A DNA stretch of 64,000 nt from Brucella pseudintermedia (GCF_008932435.1 NZ_WBWE01000005.1:124001-188000), one strand, 5' to 3'. Shown: positions 9,013 to 17,986, counted from the stretch's first letter. The notes: generated from the letters alone by a model not told the origin. Numbers and translations: made by a program.

Positions 9013-9836
9013 TATGAAAACCCTATATGTGCTCTGGAAGCTGGCTTCCCAAAGCGGTCATGGACGAAAGGTGCATTCTGGAACGTCTGGATTGCCGGGT
9101 CCGAATACCGTGCGAGCACACCAGCCGATGCCACGAAGATCGATATGCGCTGGCGCAATGGCAGCTGGTATGTGGCGCGGACAAACGATGTAACGACCGT
9201 AATCGTTCGAACGCGAACGAAAGGCGCTGGCCAGAATTTTGTGCGGACGTTCTGGTTGACGCGCAGCGACAGCACCGGCTCACCCGGCGAGCGACGGATG
9301 CCCGACCAGTTATTGAGGAAGGCATCGCCATTGAGCCGGTGCTTGTTCAACTGAAAAGCCCGCACATCCCAACCCGCAGTGACGCGCGCGAACTCGGAAC
9401 GCAGGGGCTTCGAAGCCTTGACAAGCTGTGTCATCGGCCTGACAAAATCGGTGTTTCTCACTTCAAACGGCAAGTGAACCTGAAACCACCACCATTTGCG
9501 CTTCTTGGCCGGGAACTCCTCTATGTCACCATCATGGTTGATCCACCGCAGCGCCTTATGTACGGCGGCAGGCGTACCGATGAGGCGTTGCCAGCTGACC
9601 CCTTCACGCAGAACAGCACGAAGGTCGGGCAGATAATCCGCAATTTCATTCAGCCCATACTCAGCGACCAAATAGGGCACGATCTGGTCAGGCGGATTGA
9701 ACTTGAAACCCCGCAGCGATTCCACACCCGGCATCAATGACGGGAGCTTGTCGAGGGATTCCGACAGAACACGCTCCAAGGGCGTGGGTGCTGCATCGTC
9801 GCCGAGGAGATGCTGTCTTTCCATCACGCCGGCCAT
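9012..9836 (-). CDS. Tail protein I (baseplate, P2 gpI-like)
   Basis: The 274-residue protein starts MAGVMERQHLLGDDAAPTPLERVLSE and carries the hallmark of the P2 I family: a DQIVPYLVAEYGL segment and AVLREGVSWQRLIGTPAAVHKALRW. The family forms part of the baseplate wedge next to gpJ. It overlaps the end of gene J by one base, as is common for a J-I pair. It is somewhat longer than P2 gpI (176 residues) because of a C-terminal extension rich in arginine and aromatic residues. Confidence 0.85.
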   Translation of the reverse strand: MAGVMERQHLLGDDAAPTPLERVLSESLDKLPSLMPGVESLRGFKFNPPDQIVPYLVAEYGLNEIADYLPDLRAVLREGVSWQRLIGTPAAVHKALRWINHDGDIEEFPAKKRKWWWFQVHLPFEVRNTDFVRPMTQLVKASKPLRSEFARVTAGWDVRAFQLNKHRLNGDAFLNNWSGIRRSPGEPVLSLRVNQNVRTKFWPAPFVRVRTITVVTSFVRATYQLPLRQRISIFVASAGVLARYSDPAIQTFQNAPFVHDRFGKPASRAHIGFS

Positions 9837-10693
9837 TAATAGTCCCGCCCCATATAGTTGAGCTTAATTGCGCCGGGAGTGAGCGCCGCGCCTGCCGATG
9901 CGATAACCGGCGCGGATGGGCTGCGAACATCCACCCGCTTCACGCCGGCGACATGCAGGCGCGCCTCAATCCATGAGGGTTCCAGATCAAACCCTATTCC
10001 GGCTTCCGCCTGCCACGCTTGCCGCAGGATTTCGGGCAGCACGTCCATCAAACCGAAAGCAGCATCCGGCAGAAGCCAAATATCGGCATCGATATCCGTG
10101 CCCGTAGCGACGGCAGGCTCGACAATCAGCGTATCATTGAGAAGCCGTACCCTGTCGCTCATGACCTCGGCAGTAACCGCATCCAGCATCGCTTGATCGG
10201 GAATACCACCGCTTGCGCTGGACAGCACAGCAATATGAATTATCGGCCAGAAAGCTTCCCGATAAACTTTGACGCTGCGAATGCGAACATCTGCTCGCTT
10301 GGCCGCAGCCGCATACCACCATTCCGAACCGCCGGGAGAGCGCGCCTTGATCGCAAGCACTGTGCGATCGCGCAGCGCATTGTCGGTCTCGCCGTCCAGC
10401 CGCTCGACATCATAAAAATGTGCGAGATGATCGAGGTCGCCGCCAAGCGCGAAAGCCAGAAGGTTCGCCATGGCGGCGTCGTTTATTGCAGTGCGCAGGG
10501 TGACCTCGCGCATGCTGTCGGCGAGGTGGACCACTTTCAGGATATCGGTTTCAAGATGGCCGACATCGTAGTCAATTCCTGCGTCTGCCAAACGCAGACG
10601 CAGGTCCGCCATGCGTTCAGCGAGGATGGCTTCAAAATAGAAAGTCTTGATCACCTCTGGCGGTGGCAAGGTGGAAAAATCGAAAGTGCTCAT
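9836..10693 (-). CDS. Baseplate assembly protein J
   Basis: The 285-residue product matches baseplate J proteins: an N-terminal helical part (LAERMADLRLRLADAGIDYDVG), the conserved LAFALGGDLDHLAHFYDVERLDGETDNALRDR region around residues 77-108, with the LRDR segment seen in most members, then ARSPGGSEWWYAAAAKRAD. The protein forms the wedge periphery of contractile baseplates. It overlaps gp25/W upstream by ATGA and gene I downstream, so the three are translated together. Confidence 0.9.
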   Translation of the reverse strand: MSTFDFSTLPPPEVIKTFYFEAILAERMADLRLRLADAGIDYDVGHLETDILKVVHLADSMREVTLRTAINDAAMANLLAFALGGDLDHLAHFYDVERLDGETDNALRDRTVLAIKARSPGGSEWWYAAAAKRADVRIRSVKVYREAFWPIIHIAVLSSASGGIPDQAMLDAVTAEVMSDRVRLLNDTLIVEPAVATGTDIDADIWLLPDAAFGLMDVLPEILRQAWQAEAGIGFDLEPSWIEARLHVAGVKRVDVRSPSAPVIASAGAALTPGAIKLNYMGRDY

Positions 10694-11088
10694 AACGGTT
10701 TCACCACGACAGTGCCGGAGGAAATGCCAAGCCCGAAGGTGAGGACGCGCTCGACGGTCATATCGCCCAGGTGACCACGGGGACGGTAGTCCACCAAAAT
10801 CTGGAAACCTGCATGCCCCAAACGAATCTGGTCAACGGTGCCGGTTAGGATGATGCGACGGACCAGAAAGCGCGGCTCCCAAAGGTCGATCGCCGTGGCA
10901 ATAAGCGATTGGAAGGCAGCAAACAGGTGCGGGGTCATCTTGCGGCCCAGCAATTCGACAATGCCGGCCCCGAACTCGCGGCGCCCGACAAGCGAACCGA
11001 TGCGGCGCATCAGGATCACCTCCACGGACTGGTAGGCCGATTCCAGATTGGAGATTGGCAGGCCAGTGAAGCGGCTAATTCCCACCAT
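10690..11088 (-). CDS. Baseplate wedge protein, gp25/gpW family
   Basis: The 132-residue protein begins MVGISRFTGLPISNLESAYQ with a GAGG site upstream; the family typically has 110-140 residues. The conserved core is SVEVILMRRIGSLVGRREFG followed by LWEPRFLVRR, close to the T4 gp25/P2 W EPR motif that ties wedges to the sheath. The frame is open further upstream, but a start at 11088 gives the family length and overlaps the preceding small gene by only 14 bp. Confidence 0.87.
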   Translation of the reverse strand: MVGISRFTGLPISNLESAYQSVEVILMRRIGSLVGRREFGAGIVELLGRKMTPHLFAAFQSLIATAIDLWEPRFLVRRIILTGTVDQIRLGHAGFQILVDYRPRGHLGDMTVERVLTFGLGISSGTVVVKPL

Positions 11089-11266
11089 CGTTTTCGGCCT
11101 CGCCGCGTTCTGTCGACCTGGGCTTGGGGGCAACCGGCTCGATCCGCCCATGGTCGAGATCAAACCGGGCTTCCGACGCCGTGAGGGACACCTTGCCGGA
11201 ACTTGGCACACGTGTGCCATTCACCCAGCCCACGCCGGGCCGGACGCGATAGGTATTCTTGCTCAT
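11075..11266 (-). CDS. Small baseplate-region protein, function unknown
   Basis: A 63-residue protein (starts MSKNTYRVRPGVGWVNGTRV) lies between the gpV and gp25 genes and overlaps the gp25 start. It is hydrophilic, with a beta-like N-terminal half and a charged C-terminus. Small proteins at this position are common in contractile-tailed prophages, but no function is assigned here. It ends within the gp25 start region, which suggests coupled translation. Confidence 0.65.
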   Translation of the reverse strand: MSKNTYRVRPGVGWVNGTRVPSSGKVSLTASEARFDLDHGRIEPVAPKPRSTERGEAENDGGN

Positions 11267-11277
11267 GATGGGTTCTT

Positions 11278-11799
11278 TCAGTTCGCAGGTTCGTCGGTTG
11301 TCGCGCCGCCACGATCGACGCCGCCATGAATGTGCGTGTCGCCGATATTGGCTTCATTGTGCTTGACGTGGCCGTCCATGAAATCGACGTTGCCTTTGAC
11401 GACAAGATTGCCGTCGATTGTTACAGTCCCGTTCTTGACGGTCACCGTGACACCAAATGCCTTCAAGACATTGGCGAGCAGATCGGCACTCGGCGGCTGG
11501 TTGACGTCGGAAAAGCCGCCGCGCAGCAAAATACCTTGCCGTGCATCGCCGGTCGGATTGATCATCCCGACAATCTGGCCCTTCGATAGCGGCGCCCATG
11601 TACTGGTTGCGCCGCCCGATTCTGGATGCGGGTACCATGGCGACAGAAACGGCTCGCCATTTTCGTCCTCGCCAAGTTTGATCCGGTAGCCCTTCTTCGC
11701 ATCGACCTGTTCGATGGGGCCGACTTTCAGGGATTTACCGAAGGCTGTCTTCAGCATCTCTATGTCGATCTTCATTGCGAGCAGGTCGCGATACATCAT
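11278..11799 (-). CDS. Baseplate spike protein V
   Basis: The 173-residue product resembles P2 gpV. An N-terminal OB-like region includes VGPIEQVDAKKGYRIKLG and FLSPWYPHPESGG. It is followed by a repeated beta-helix stretch (TVTVKNGTVTIDGNLVVKGNVDF) and a C-terminal HxH (GDTHIHGGV), which in P2 gpV coordinates an iron ion at the needle tip. The trimeric spike punctures the outer membrane. The start overlaps the previous gene by ATGA. Confidence 0.88.
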   Translation of the reverse strand: MMYRDLLAMKIDIEMLKTAFGKSLKVGPIEQVDAKKGYRIKLGEDENGEPFLSPWYPHPESGGATSTWAPLSKGQIVGMINPTGDARQGILLRGGFSDVNQPPSADLLANVLKAFGVTVTVKNGTVTIDGNLVVKGNVDFMDGHVKHNEANIGDTHIHGGVDRGGATTDEPAN

Positions 11800-12614
11800 G
11801 GCACCTCTGCTGTTGGCGACAGGTCATCAATTTCGATTGTGCTGCCGGTCCATTCCGGTGTTACCCGATCCACGTCCGACGCATGCGGACCAAGTCCCAG
11901 CGCAAGCAGTTCCTGCGCGGTCATCCCGTGCACCTGCTGCAGTCGTTCCCAAGGCTCGCGGTTTCCGGTGATGATGGCCTCCATGAAGGTGGCCTTCTTT
12001 TGCAAGCTCTTATCCTCGCTTGCCAGCGCAAGGGCGATAAAGCGCGCGAATGGTGCGTCGGGATCGAGCGGACATCTGGGTTCCGGGTCATCGATAAGGT
12101 CGACGATGATTTTCGTTTGATGGGCTGCAAGGCGAATACCATCGGCAATATTGCCGACACGGGTTCGCTCTGTCGAAACGGTGCGGTAGATGAAACTAAG
12201 GAATAGCTGCCCCCAGGCATTGTCCGGATCGGTCAGCGCCTGCACGATTTCCCGTGAAATCAGGTCGAGCGTGAATTCAAAATTCCCGTCGGTGCCGGGA
12301 ATGCCAATTTCAGGAAGTCTGTTCTCACCAGTTTCCGGATCGGTAACGCCCATACTGGCCGTTACCCCTGTTTCGAACATGATTTCCGTTCGCCCGTTCA
12401 ACAGCAGGGAGCGCAATTCATTATCGCCCACCTGCGTTTTCCCGGCATCGGTATAGATCGCGATGAAATACTGATCGGATTCTATGGTAACAGTGCCGCC
12501 ACTATCGCTGTCGATAATGCCGATTTCGCTGTCCAACACATTCTTCAAGGCGCGGGTGCGGCCCTTGAGCGCCTCGACCGCAGTAGTGCGCAGTGCGATG
12601 CGGGCAAGACTCAT
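11796..12614 (-). CDS. Phage tail/head completion protein, function unknown
   Basis: A 272-residue protein (MSLARIALRTTAVEALKGRT) lies between the spike gene V and a small head-tail joining candidate. It has a beta-rich first half (GGTVTIESDQYFIAIYTDAGK) and a helical second half ending ALGLGPHASDVDRVTPEW. The position at the head-tail junction suggests a connector or tail completion role. No motif supports a specific assignment. Confidence 0.6.
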   Translation of the reverse strand: MSLARIALRTTAVEALKGRTRALKNVLDSEIGIIDSDSGGTVTIESDQYFIAIYTDAGKTQVGDNELRSLLLNGRTEIMFETGVTASMGVTDPETGENRLPEIGIPGTDGNFEFTLDLISREIVQALTDPDNAWGQLFLSFIYRTVSTERTRVGNIADGIRLAAHQTKIIVDLIDDPEPRCPLDPDAPFARFIALALASEDKSLQKKATFMEAIITGNREPWERLQQVHGMTAQELLALGLGPHASDVDRVTPEWTGSTIEIDDLSPTAEVP

Positions 12615-12616
12615 GA

Positions 12617-13021
12617 TTAGGCATCCTTTGGTTTCAACGACGCGGATTCGCCCAAAATCGCATAGAGGCGCCGGTGTGAGCGCGCATCCACGAATTGCAC
12701 CTCGAACATCGGCTGGCCCTTGCGAGTAAGCGCGCAGACGCGGAAGCCTTTGGCGAGTTCAAGTTCCGGATACGCGGCGCGGTCAATCGCCAGTGTCGCC
12801 TTGCCGGCGGCAAGCTTGATATTCCAATCGGCGTTGTTGCCGCCATCGGGCTGGAACGCATCGCGGCCCGCCTTTCGCAGGACGGCATTAATGTCGGCTG
12901 GTTTGCGCCCCAAAATCGTCTGTCCCTTTTCGAGGAAGAAGATGCGCAGCGGTTCGGCGAACTCCGCATCCACTTCGTCGTATAGCGCGTCCCGGTGTTC
13001 TTCGAAGGGCGACGGGCTCAT
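12617..13021 (-). CDS. Head-tail joining-like protein
   Basis: A 134-residue protein starts MSPSPFEEHRDALYDEVDAEF. Its size and its place after the capsid block fit a lambda FII-type or neck protein that joins head and tail, but the sequence gives no unique motif. It overlaps the start of the gene below by four bases, so the pair is coupled. The assignment is from context. Confidence 0.5.
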   Translation of the reverse strand: MSPSPFEEHRDALYDEVDAEFAEPLRIFFLEKGQTILGRKPADINAVLRKAGRDAFQPDGGNNADWNIKLAAGKATLAIDRAAYPELELAKGFRVCALTRKGQPMFEVQFVDARSHRRLYAILGESASLKPKDA

Positions 13022-13584
13022 TTCGCTTTGCCGCTGTCGCCGTCCATTTTCAGGGATTCTTGCGTCTGGGCGGGAGGCTTCGTGGCTTCGGCCAGTTGCT
13101 CGGTCAGCATGGCGACATTATTGCGTTCCGCTTCCAGTTCCTTGCCGAGCCTGTCGCGTTCATCCGCAAGGGCCTTGTCTGCATCTGTCAAATCGGCCTG
13201 CAGGGAGCCGATCTCGCCGGAAAGCTTGACCTTGTCCGATTCCAGTGCGGAAATCTTCTTGTCGGCCTCATCCAGATTGGCAATCAGCTTTTCGTTCTCG
13301 GAGGTGAGCCGGGCGATTTGCTCGTTGAGCGATTCCAACATTTCCGCATCCGCCCGCGCGGTTTCGGCGTCCCTTGCTGCCGATGCGGCGTCCGCCTTCT
13401 TCCGTTTCTCTGCCTCGACATAATCATAGGCGATGCGGTCGGAAATCAGATGCTCGCCGTAAAATTTCGGCACTTCGATCGGCTCGTGAGGGAGAACGGA
13501 AACGTTTGCAGGCTTTTCCAGAACCCCGGCAGGGATTATGCCGCCGTGCGGGAATGCGACGACGATAGTGGATTTCTTCGACAT
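13018..13584 (-). CDS. Coiled-coil structural protein, function unknown
   Basis: The 188-residue protein starts MSKKSTIVVAFPHGGIIPAG. A short beta-rich N-terminus is followed by a long coiled coil (about residues 50-165), with regular leucine and acidic/basic heptads (LNEQIARLTSENEKLIANL). It lies just downstream of the capsid gene. It may be a head-completion or scaffold-like protein, but this cannot be shown from sequence alone. Confidence 0.6.
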   Translation of the reverse strand: MSKKSTIVVAFPHGGIIPAGVLEKPANVSVLPHEPIEVPKFYGEHLISDRIAYDYVEAEKRKKADAASAARDAETARADAEMLESLNEQIARLTSENEKLIANLDEADKKISALESDKVKLSGEIGSLQADLTDADKALADERDRLGKELEAERNNVAMLTEQLAEATKPPAQTQESLKMDGDSGKAK

Positions 13585-13651
13585 GGGTGAACCTCATGCA
13601 TGAACACTGCGGCCCGCTTTGACGGACGCGGGCCTGTGCTCCTAATGCTGG

Positions 13652-14662
13652 TTAGAGGGTGATCCTGCGCAGGGCGCCGGGCTTGGTGCAAAGCGAAATT
13701 GGATTCGACTGCACTTCGATATCGATACCTTTGCCGTTGAGCATCGGAATCTGTTTCATGTAGCGCGGCAGACCCTTGGTATTGACCGTCTCCATGTAAT
13801 CAGCCGGAGCAAAGCGAGTGATAAAGAGACCCGGTGCACCCATCGGCGTGACGCGGCCCTCGTTATGGTCGATATATGCTGCGCCCAGATTGGCCGTGGC
13901 GCGCGAACCCGTCTTGTACCGTTCGAACACGAACTTGCCGACCGTGAACTTGTCGGGGATTGCTTCGCGAAGCTGAGCCGCACCATTGGTGGCGAGGAAA
14001 GTTTCGCGGATGCGCTTATGTCCCCAAAGCTTGAGGTGAAGATTGCGCCCGGTCCAGACATGGAAATGGTCGTAAAAGCCGTCGAGGTCATCTTCGATGG
14101 ACCATGCAACATCCTTTTCCAGGATTTCGTCGACCTTGGCCGCATCGTTCCCCAGATCAAGCGATACTGGAGCCGGAACGGCAATTCCGAAGCGGTTGTA
14201 CAGATCGTGCAGAACGCGTCCCGATTTCGAGGTTACGATACCCTTGATCGCGCCGACGCGCTGATGTTCGAGCGTCATGTCAAGGTCGAGCAAATGTCGG
14301 TCGGCTTTGCTCATGACGCGATCGGTGACCTGTTCGACTTCGTTTTCAGTGCCGAAAGCGCGAATATTCTGAACTTCGTCCGCTTTAACAGAGTCGTTTC
14401 GCTCGTAGTGGTCCACATTGAATGGGATCAGGTTGCGGCTCTCGCCGGTAGCAGTTTCGCCGGGCCCGCCGCGTTCGGTCGGTTCGACGAGGCTGAGGGT
14501 GCCGTCACGCTCCTCGACAGATACAATCGTGGTGGTGACGCCATCTTCCTCGAACATACCGGAAGCGCCGATCTGGCCGGGGCGGTAGGGCTGATTGTTG
14601 ACGGCTGCGGTCAGCGTCTGCACCGAAAACGCGTCATCGTTGAAAATATCAAGTCCTGGCAT
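13652..14662 (-). CDS. Major capsid protein (lambda gpE family)
   Basis: The 336-residue product has the length and layout of lambda gpE-type capsids: the start MPGLDIFNDDAFSVQTLTAAVNN, then the long helix EVEQVTDRVMSKADRHLLDLDMTLEHQRVGAIKG, then GYDHFHVWTGRNLHLK-type strands and a C-terminal FITRFAPADYMETVNTKGLPRY. The protein builds the icosahedral shell. It follows the decoration protein gene by 12 bp, the lambda D-E order. The gene is intact. Confidence 0.92.
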   Translation of the reverse strand: MPGLDIFNDDAFSVQTLTAAVNNQPYRPGQIGASGMFEEDGVTTTIVSVEERDGTLSLVEPTERGGPGETATGESRNLIPFNVDHYERNDSVKADEVQNIRAFGTENEVEQVTDRVMSKADRHLLDLDMTLEHQRVGAIKGIVTSKSGRVLHDLYNRFGIAVPAPVSLDLGNDAAKVDEILEKDVAWSIEDDLDGFYDHFHVWTGRNLHLKLWGHKRIRETFLATNGAAQLREAIPDKFTVGKFVFERYKTGSRATANLGAAYIDHNEGRVTPMGAPGLFITRFAPADYMETVNTKGLPRYMKQIPMLNGKGIDIEVQSNPISLCTKPGALRRITL

Positions 14663-14674
14663 GTGGGGTTCTCC

Positions 14675-15058
14675 TTAGCGGGCCTTGATATGAACGGCGC
14701 GCAACTGTTCGAGTTTTGCCGCCTGCTTGGCAGCGTCGTTGACGGAAGCGTCGAACACCAGCAGCGACGTTTTCACCTCGGCGTGCACATTGATGATGAC
14801 GGCTTCTTCGTCGTGGTCTGTGGCATCGACGGCATAGCAAAGGATCGCCTTTGCAGTTTCCGCGCCTTCCTTCCCGGCGACTTCGGCGGCAGGGGAGGGA
14901 ATGAAGCTGCCCTTGGTCGCAGTCAGTTCACCGAGAACGGTGCCGGGCTTGAGCTTGCCGGTGCCAGCGGGGATTTTCGCAACATCGCGCGAGATATGAC
15001 CGTCGCCTTCATGCAGGATGAATTCGAGCGGGCGCGGACCCATAACCTTGTTCTCCAT
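14675..15058 (-). CDS. Head decoration protein (lambda gpD family)
   Basis: The 127-residue protein matches the family length. It contains GDGHISRDVAKIPAGTGKLKPGTVLG near the N-terminus and the alternating FIPSPAAEVAGKEGAETAKAIL segment that follows. gpD trimers bind the expanded capsid and stabilise it around packaged DNA. It lies between the protease and capsid genes, the lambda C-D-E order. The start ATG 15058 lies 12 bp after the protease stop. Confidence 0.9.
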   Translation of the reverse strand: MENKVMGPRPLEFILHEGDGHISRDVAKIPAGTGKLKPGTVLGELTATKGSFIPSPAAEVAGKEGAETAKAILCYAVDATDHDEEAVIINVHAEVKTSLLVFDASVNDAAKQAAKLEQLRAVHIKAR

Positions 15059-15070
15059 GGGTGGTTTCTC

Positions 15071-15442
15071 CTACTTGGCCGCTTGACGCCGCGAGGCGTA
15101 AATCTCGCCGGTGTTGATCTTTGCGGTTGGTGTTCCGGGCTTGCGCGGTGGCTGCGGTTGCGATTGACCCGAAGCGAGCATCCGTCGCTTTTCATAATCC
15201 TGCGCGGGATCCGGTTCGGCCTGGCCTGCGGCCTCTGCCTTCGGCGCCACGGTCAACGCCTTGATGGCATCTTCTGCCGACATCGTGGTGTCGTAGGCAA
15301 AATGGCTGGCCAGTTGTTCGCGCCCCGACGCTTCGGGGCTGGTCATGATGGCCTTGATCCGCTCCTTGGTTGCCTTCTCGGCATTGGCTGTGGCAGTAGC
15401 GATATCGACGGGAGGCTGTCCCGCCGGCTTATTGTCAGTCAT
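15071..15442 (-). CDS. Nested scaffold candidate inside the protease gene
   Basis: Within the protease frame an ATG at 15442 (MTDNKPAGQPPVDIATATA) is preceded by AAAAGGA with a 7-nt spacer, a better ribosome site than most real starts nearby. The resulting 123-residue product would be the C-terminal helical, charged part of the protease polypeptide, which matches lambda Nu3, the scaffold translated from inside gene C. The function is inference, but site and frame are directly visible. Confidence 0.6.
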   Translation of the reverse strand: MTDNKPAGQPPVDIATATANAEKATKERIKAIMTSPEASGREQLASHFAYDTTMSAEDAIKALTVAPKAEAAGQAEPDPAQDYEKRRMLASGQSQPQPPRKPGTPTAKINTGEIYASRRQAAK

Positions 15443-16111
15443 GTCGTCATCCTTTTGACAGGTTGGCGCGGCGGCGGGTGCGGCCGCAGGTTTTGTAGGG
15501 TCAAGCGACCAGGAATTTGCCTGCGCCAGACGCTTCAGATTGTCGGGTGCGTTTGCATAAAGCGGATAGTTGAAGGCCGAGAAGGCTACGGCGTTGAGCT
15601 TTTCAGTTTTTGTGGCGAACCCACGGGACACGGCCTCCTCGCCAGTGAGCCAGATTTCCTTGCGCATATCTGCGCGGATCGTGGCGGCATCCTCGCCTGT
15701 GCGATCGGAATAGATACCGGCCATCTGGTCGCCAAGTTTTTCCAGATAGTCGCGGGATTTTTCATGGTCCCCCGCCGTTCCCCATGTCCCAGACGAAGGA
15801 TCGTGGATCATCATCATGGCTCCGGTTCGCATGATGCGTTCCTCGCCGGCCATGGCGATGATCGATGCGGCTGATGCGGCTACACCATCAACATAGACTG
15901 TGACTGTGCCCTTGTGGGACTTGAAGGCGTTGTAGATGGATATGCCATCATCGGTGTAGCCGCCCGGCGAATTGATGCGCACTGTGATATCCGTGTCGCG
16001 CCCCACCTCGGCGAGCGCGTAAAGAACGTCTTTCGCCGTAAAGCCTTCATCGTAATAGTTAGCGCCGACGAACCCGTAGAGCACAAGTTCGCCGTTCTGA
16101 AGAACGGGCAT
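15071..16111 (-). CDS. ClpP-like head maturation protease
   Basis: The 346-residue protein begins MPVLQNGELVLYGFVGANYY; ATG 16111 has an AGGAG site 8 bp upstream. The N-terminal half is a ClpP-fold serine protease. NSPGG (47-51) forms the oxyanion region, the nucleophile is S80 in GVAASAAS, and H103 lies in MMMIHDP. The C-terminal part is a helical, Pro- and Gln-rich segment typical of a fused scaffold. In lambda the equivalent gpC contains the scaffold Nu3 nested in frame, and an internal start at 15442 with a strong ribosome site suggests the same here. Confidence 0.9.
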   Translation of the reverse strand: MPVLQNGELVLYGFVGANYYDEGFTAKDVLYALAEVGRDTDITVRINSPGGYTDDGISIYNAFKSHKGTVTVYVDGVAASAASIIAMAGEERIMRTGAMMMIHDPSSGTWGTAGDHEKSRDYLEKLGDQMAGIYSDRTGEDAATIRADMRKEIWLTGEEAVSRGFATKTEKLNAVAFSAFNYPLYANAPDNLKRLAQANSWSLDPTKPAAAPAAAPTCQKDDDMTDNKPAGQPPVDIATATANAEKATKERIKAIMTSPEASGREQLASHFAYDTTMSAEDAIKALTVAPKAEAAGQAEPDPAQDYEKRRMLASGQSQPQPPRKPGTPTAKINTGEIYASRRQAAK

Positions 16112-16130
16112 TGTGGAAACTCCTGTTAGG

Positions 16131-16388
16131 TCAGCAGAAGCGCATGCGCTTCGCGTACCGGCGGCGAGGACCGCCACTGATGTTCTGGCATTCCGCCGTC
16201 AGGCGTTCGATTTCCTGATCGAGTGCCGCGATATTGGTTTTGCCATACCGGACTTCATCATCACCGAAGCGCACCACTTCGGTTTGTCCGCCGGCGGCGA
16301 TCTGGATTCGCAGACCGCGGAGTTTTTTGGCTGCGGCGCACGGGTCATCGAGATCGATTTCCGTTTTTCTGATGCGGATCGTGTTCAT
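16131..16388 (-). CDS. gpW-like head-tail joining protein
   Basis: The 85-residue product (MNTIRIRKTEIDLDDPCAAA) has the size of lambda gpW, a small alpha/beta protein added to the portal vertex before tail attachment. It lies between the portal and protease genes, as in lambda, where W precedes B. It contains a short beta hairpin near GGQTEVVRFGDDEVRYG and a helical region LDQEIERLTAEC. It overlaps the portal stop by four bases. Confidence 0.8.
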   Translation of the reverse strand: MNTIRIRKTEIDLDDPCAAAKKLRGLRIQIAAGGQTEVVRFGDDEVRYGKTNIAALDQEIERLTAECQNISGGPRRRYAKRMRFC

Positions 16389-17986
16389 GCGGCAGCCTTC
16401 TTCTTGGTTGTTTCATCTACCGCAAGCGGAGGTTGGTTCGGGCGCTCGTAGGGCGAACGCATACCGGCCGCGACATAACGCTGATGCTCGCGTAGCTGCT
16501 GATTGAACAGTTCATCGGTATCGATGCCCTTCAGCCCGCCTTCTATCGCAATGCTCGATGTGCCGTTCGCCAGCCGCTCAGAAACGGCTCGCTCACTTTT
16601 GTAATCGTCTGCAGTCGGCGCCGCCGGCCCTTGCCACTGTGCCCAGGTGAACTTTTCCCGGTTAGCAGCGAAAACCTCGTAAGAGACCTTGAGCTTGATG
16701 CGGCCTTCGCCGACCATCTCGTCAAACCAGCTTTCGTAAACTGCCTGCAACATCGGTGCTGCAAGACGCTCGCGGCGGCGAACAGCAATCGGCCAGATGG
16801 TGGCGTTTTCCATACGAACCGACGAATAGGTCGCGTCCGAATGGTCCATGGCGTAGCTGCTGTACGTGACGCCGATGGCACGGGCGGTTTCGCGGTCAAG
16901 GCTGCTTGCGAAGGGCAGATATTCCTTGCCGGGCGTAGCAGATGTTCGGAATTGAAGATCTTCTCCCGGCCCCAGCTGCGCGACAGTGGGTGTACCATTG
17001 ATGCCAATGGTGCTTTCCCGCGCCTTGTCCATTTTGGCTTGCAAAAAGCCTACGAACTCGTCCCGGAGTTCTTCATCCTCCAGTGCTTCCAGTGCCTCGA
17101 ATGCGTCCTTCGAAGGGTTCTCGCTTGTCAGCACAGCCGCAAAGATTGTTTGCAGGATGGCGGTTTGCAGGGTCGCTTCGTCCAGAACCTCTTTCTGGGC
17201 GTGCTTTCGGATCGCAGACGAAAGAACGGAAATGCCGCGAACGTCTGTTGCGTCGGTTGGGTCGAACAGATGCAGGACGGTCGGTCGCCCTTCCGCGTCA
17301 AAAGCTGGATAGCGAACTTTCTGGACAACGCCGTTGACCTTTTCCTCGAACAGATAGCCGATCGGGCGCCCGTCCTCGTCGTGGTAGACGCCCTGAAACA
17401 GGTTTTCGAACTCGTTGGTGTCCTGCACCAGCCTGCTCGGCGGGGTCATACAGACTTTCAGTCCGGTCCTGATCCCCTTCGCCCGGCGCTTGGCGCGAGG
17501 CATGTAATCCAGAATGCCGGTGATTTCGCCGTAGGCCATATACCAACGCAGACCGATATCCACTAACTGCGGCAAGGTGAATTTGCCCCGCATGTCGCAT
17601 TCACGCGGGTTCCACGCGTAGCGCTTCCATTCCCGCTTTATCTGCGCGACGAGAGCGGCAACTTCGTCCGGCGAATAACCGAGTTCTGCGAGTTCCGGCT
17701 GTGGCTGCAAGACAAGCTCGACGCCAACAGTATCGACGAGAACCTGATCGCAGGCCCCTTTGAGTTTGCCGGAATTCTGGATGAAATCCAGTGCATAGGC
17801 GGCGGCACGCCGCCAGCTTCGCCGGATTTCCTCGCGATTGTCGACAATGGAAACCTGTTGTGCGGCCAGAACACCGCTCTTGGAATCACGCAACATGCGT
17901 GCGGTTGGTCGCGTCGAAACGCCCGACAGCACTGTGCCGGAGCGCAGCGCACGGCCTACCCCTTTAATGCGGTCGAGCAACTTCAT
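16385..17986 (-). CDS. Portal protein (lambda gpB family)
   Basis: The 533-residue portal has the length of lambda gpB. I choose ATG 17986, which overlaps the terminase stop by ATGA; an alternative ATG lies at 17998. Recognisable portions are the N-terminal RRSWRRAAAYALDFIQNSGKLKGAC, the QPQPELAELGYSPDEV wing and the helical LIARTATPGKEYLPF-type clip. The portal ring forms the DNA entry vertex and the docking site of terminase. The gene order terminase-portal-W-protease is typical of lambda-type heads. Confidence 0.9.
   Translation of the reverse strand: MKLLDRIKGVGRALRSGTVLSGVSTRPTARMLRDSKSGVLAAQQVSIVDNREEIRRSWRRAAAYALDFIQNSGKLKGACDQVLVDTVGVELVLQPQPELAELGYSPDEVAALVAQIKREWKRYAWNPRECDMRGKFTLPQLVDIGLRWYMAYGEITGILDYMPRAKRRAKGIRTGLKVCMTPPSRLVQDTNEFENLFQGVYHDEDGRPIGYLFEEKVNGVVQKVRYPAFDAEGRPTVLHLFDPTDATDVRGISVLSSAIRKHAQKEVLDEATLQTAILQTIFAAVLTSENPSKDAFEALEALEDEELRDEFVGFLQAKMDKARESTIGINGTPTVAQLGPGEDLQFRTSATPGKEYLPFASSLDRETARAIGVTYSSYAMDHSDATYSSVRMENATIWPIAVRRRERLAAPMLQAVYESWFDEMVGEGRIKLKVSYEVFAANREKFTWAQWQGPAAPTADDYKSERAVSERLANGTSSIAIEGGLKGIDTDELFNQQLREHQRYVAAGMRSPYERPNQPPLAVDETTKKKAAA

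Noticed and set aside
13865..15874. Plus-strand frame of 669 codons across capsid, decoration and protease genes
   Set aside because: It is an antisense mirror of the capsid frame in the same triplet register and spans three real genes; no domain or ribosome site supports it.
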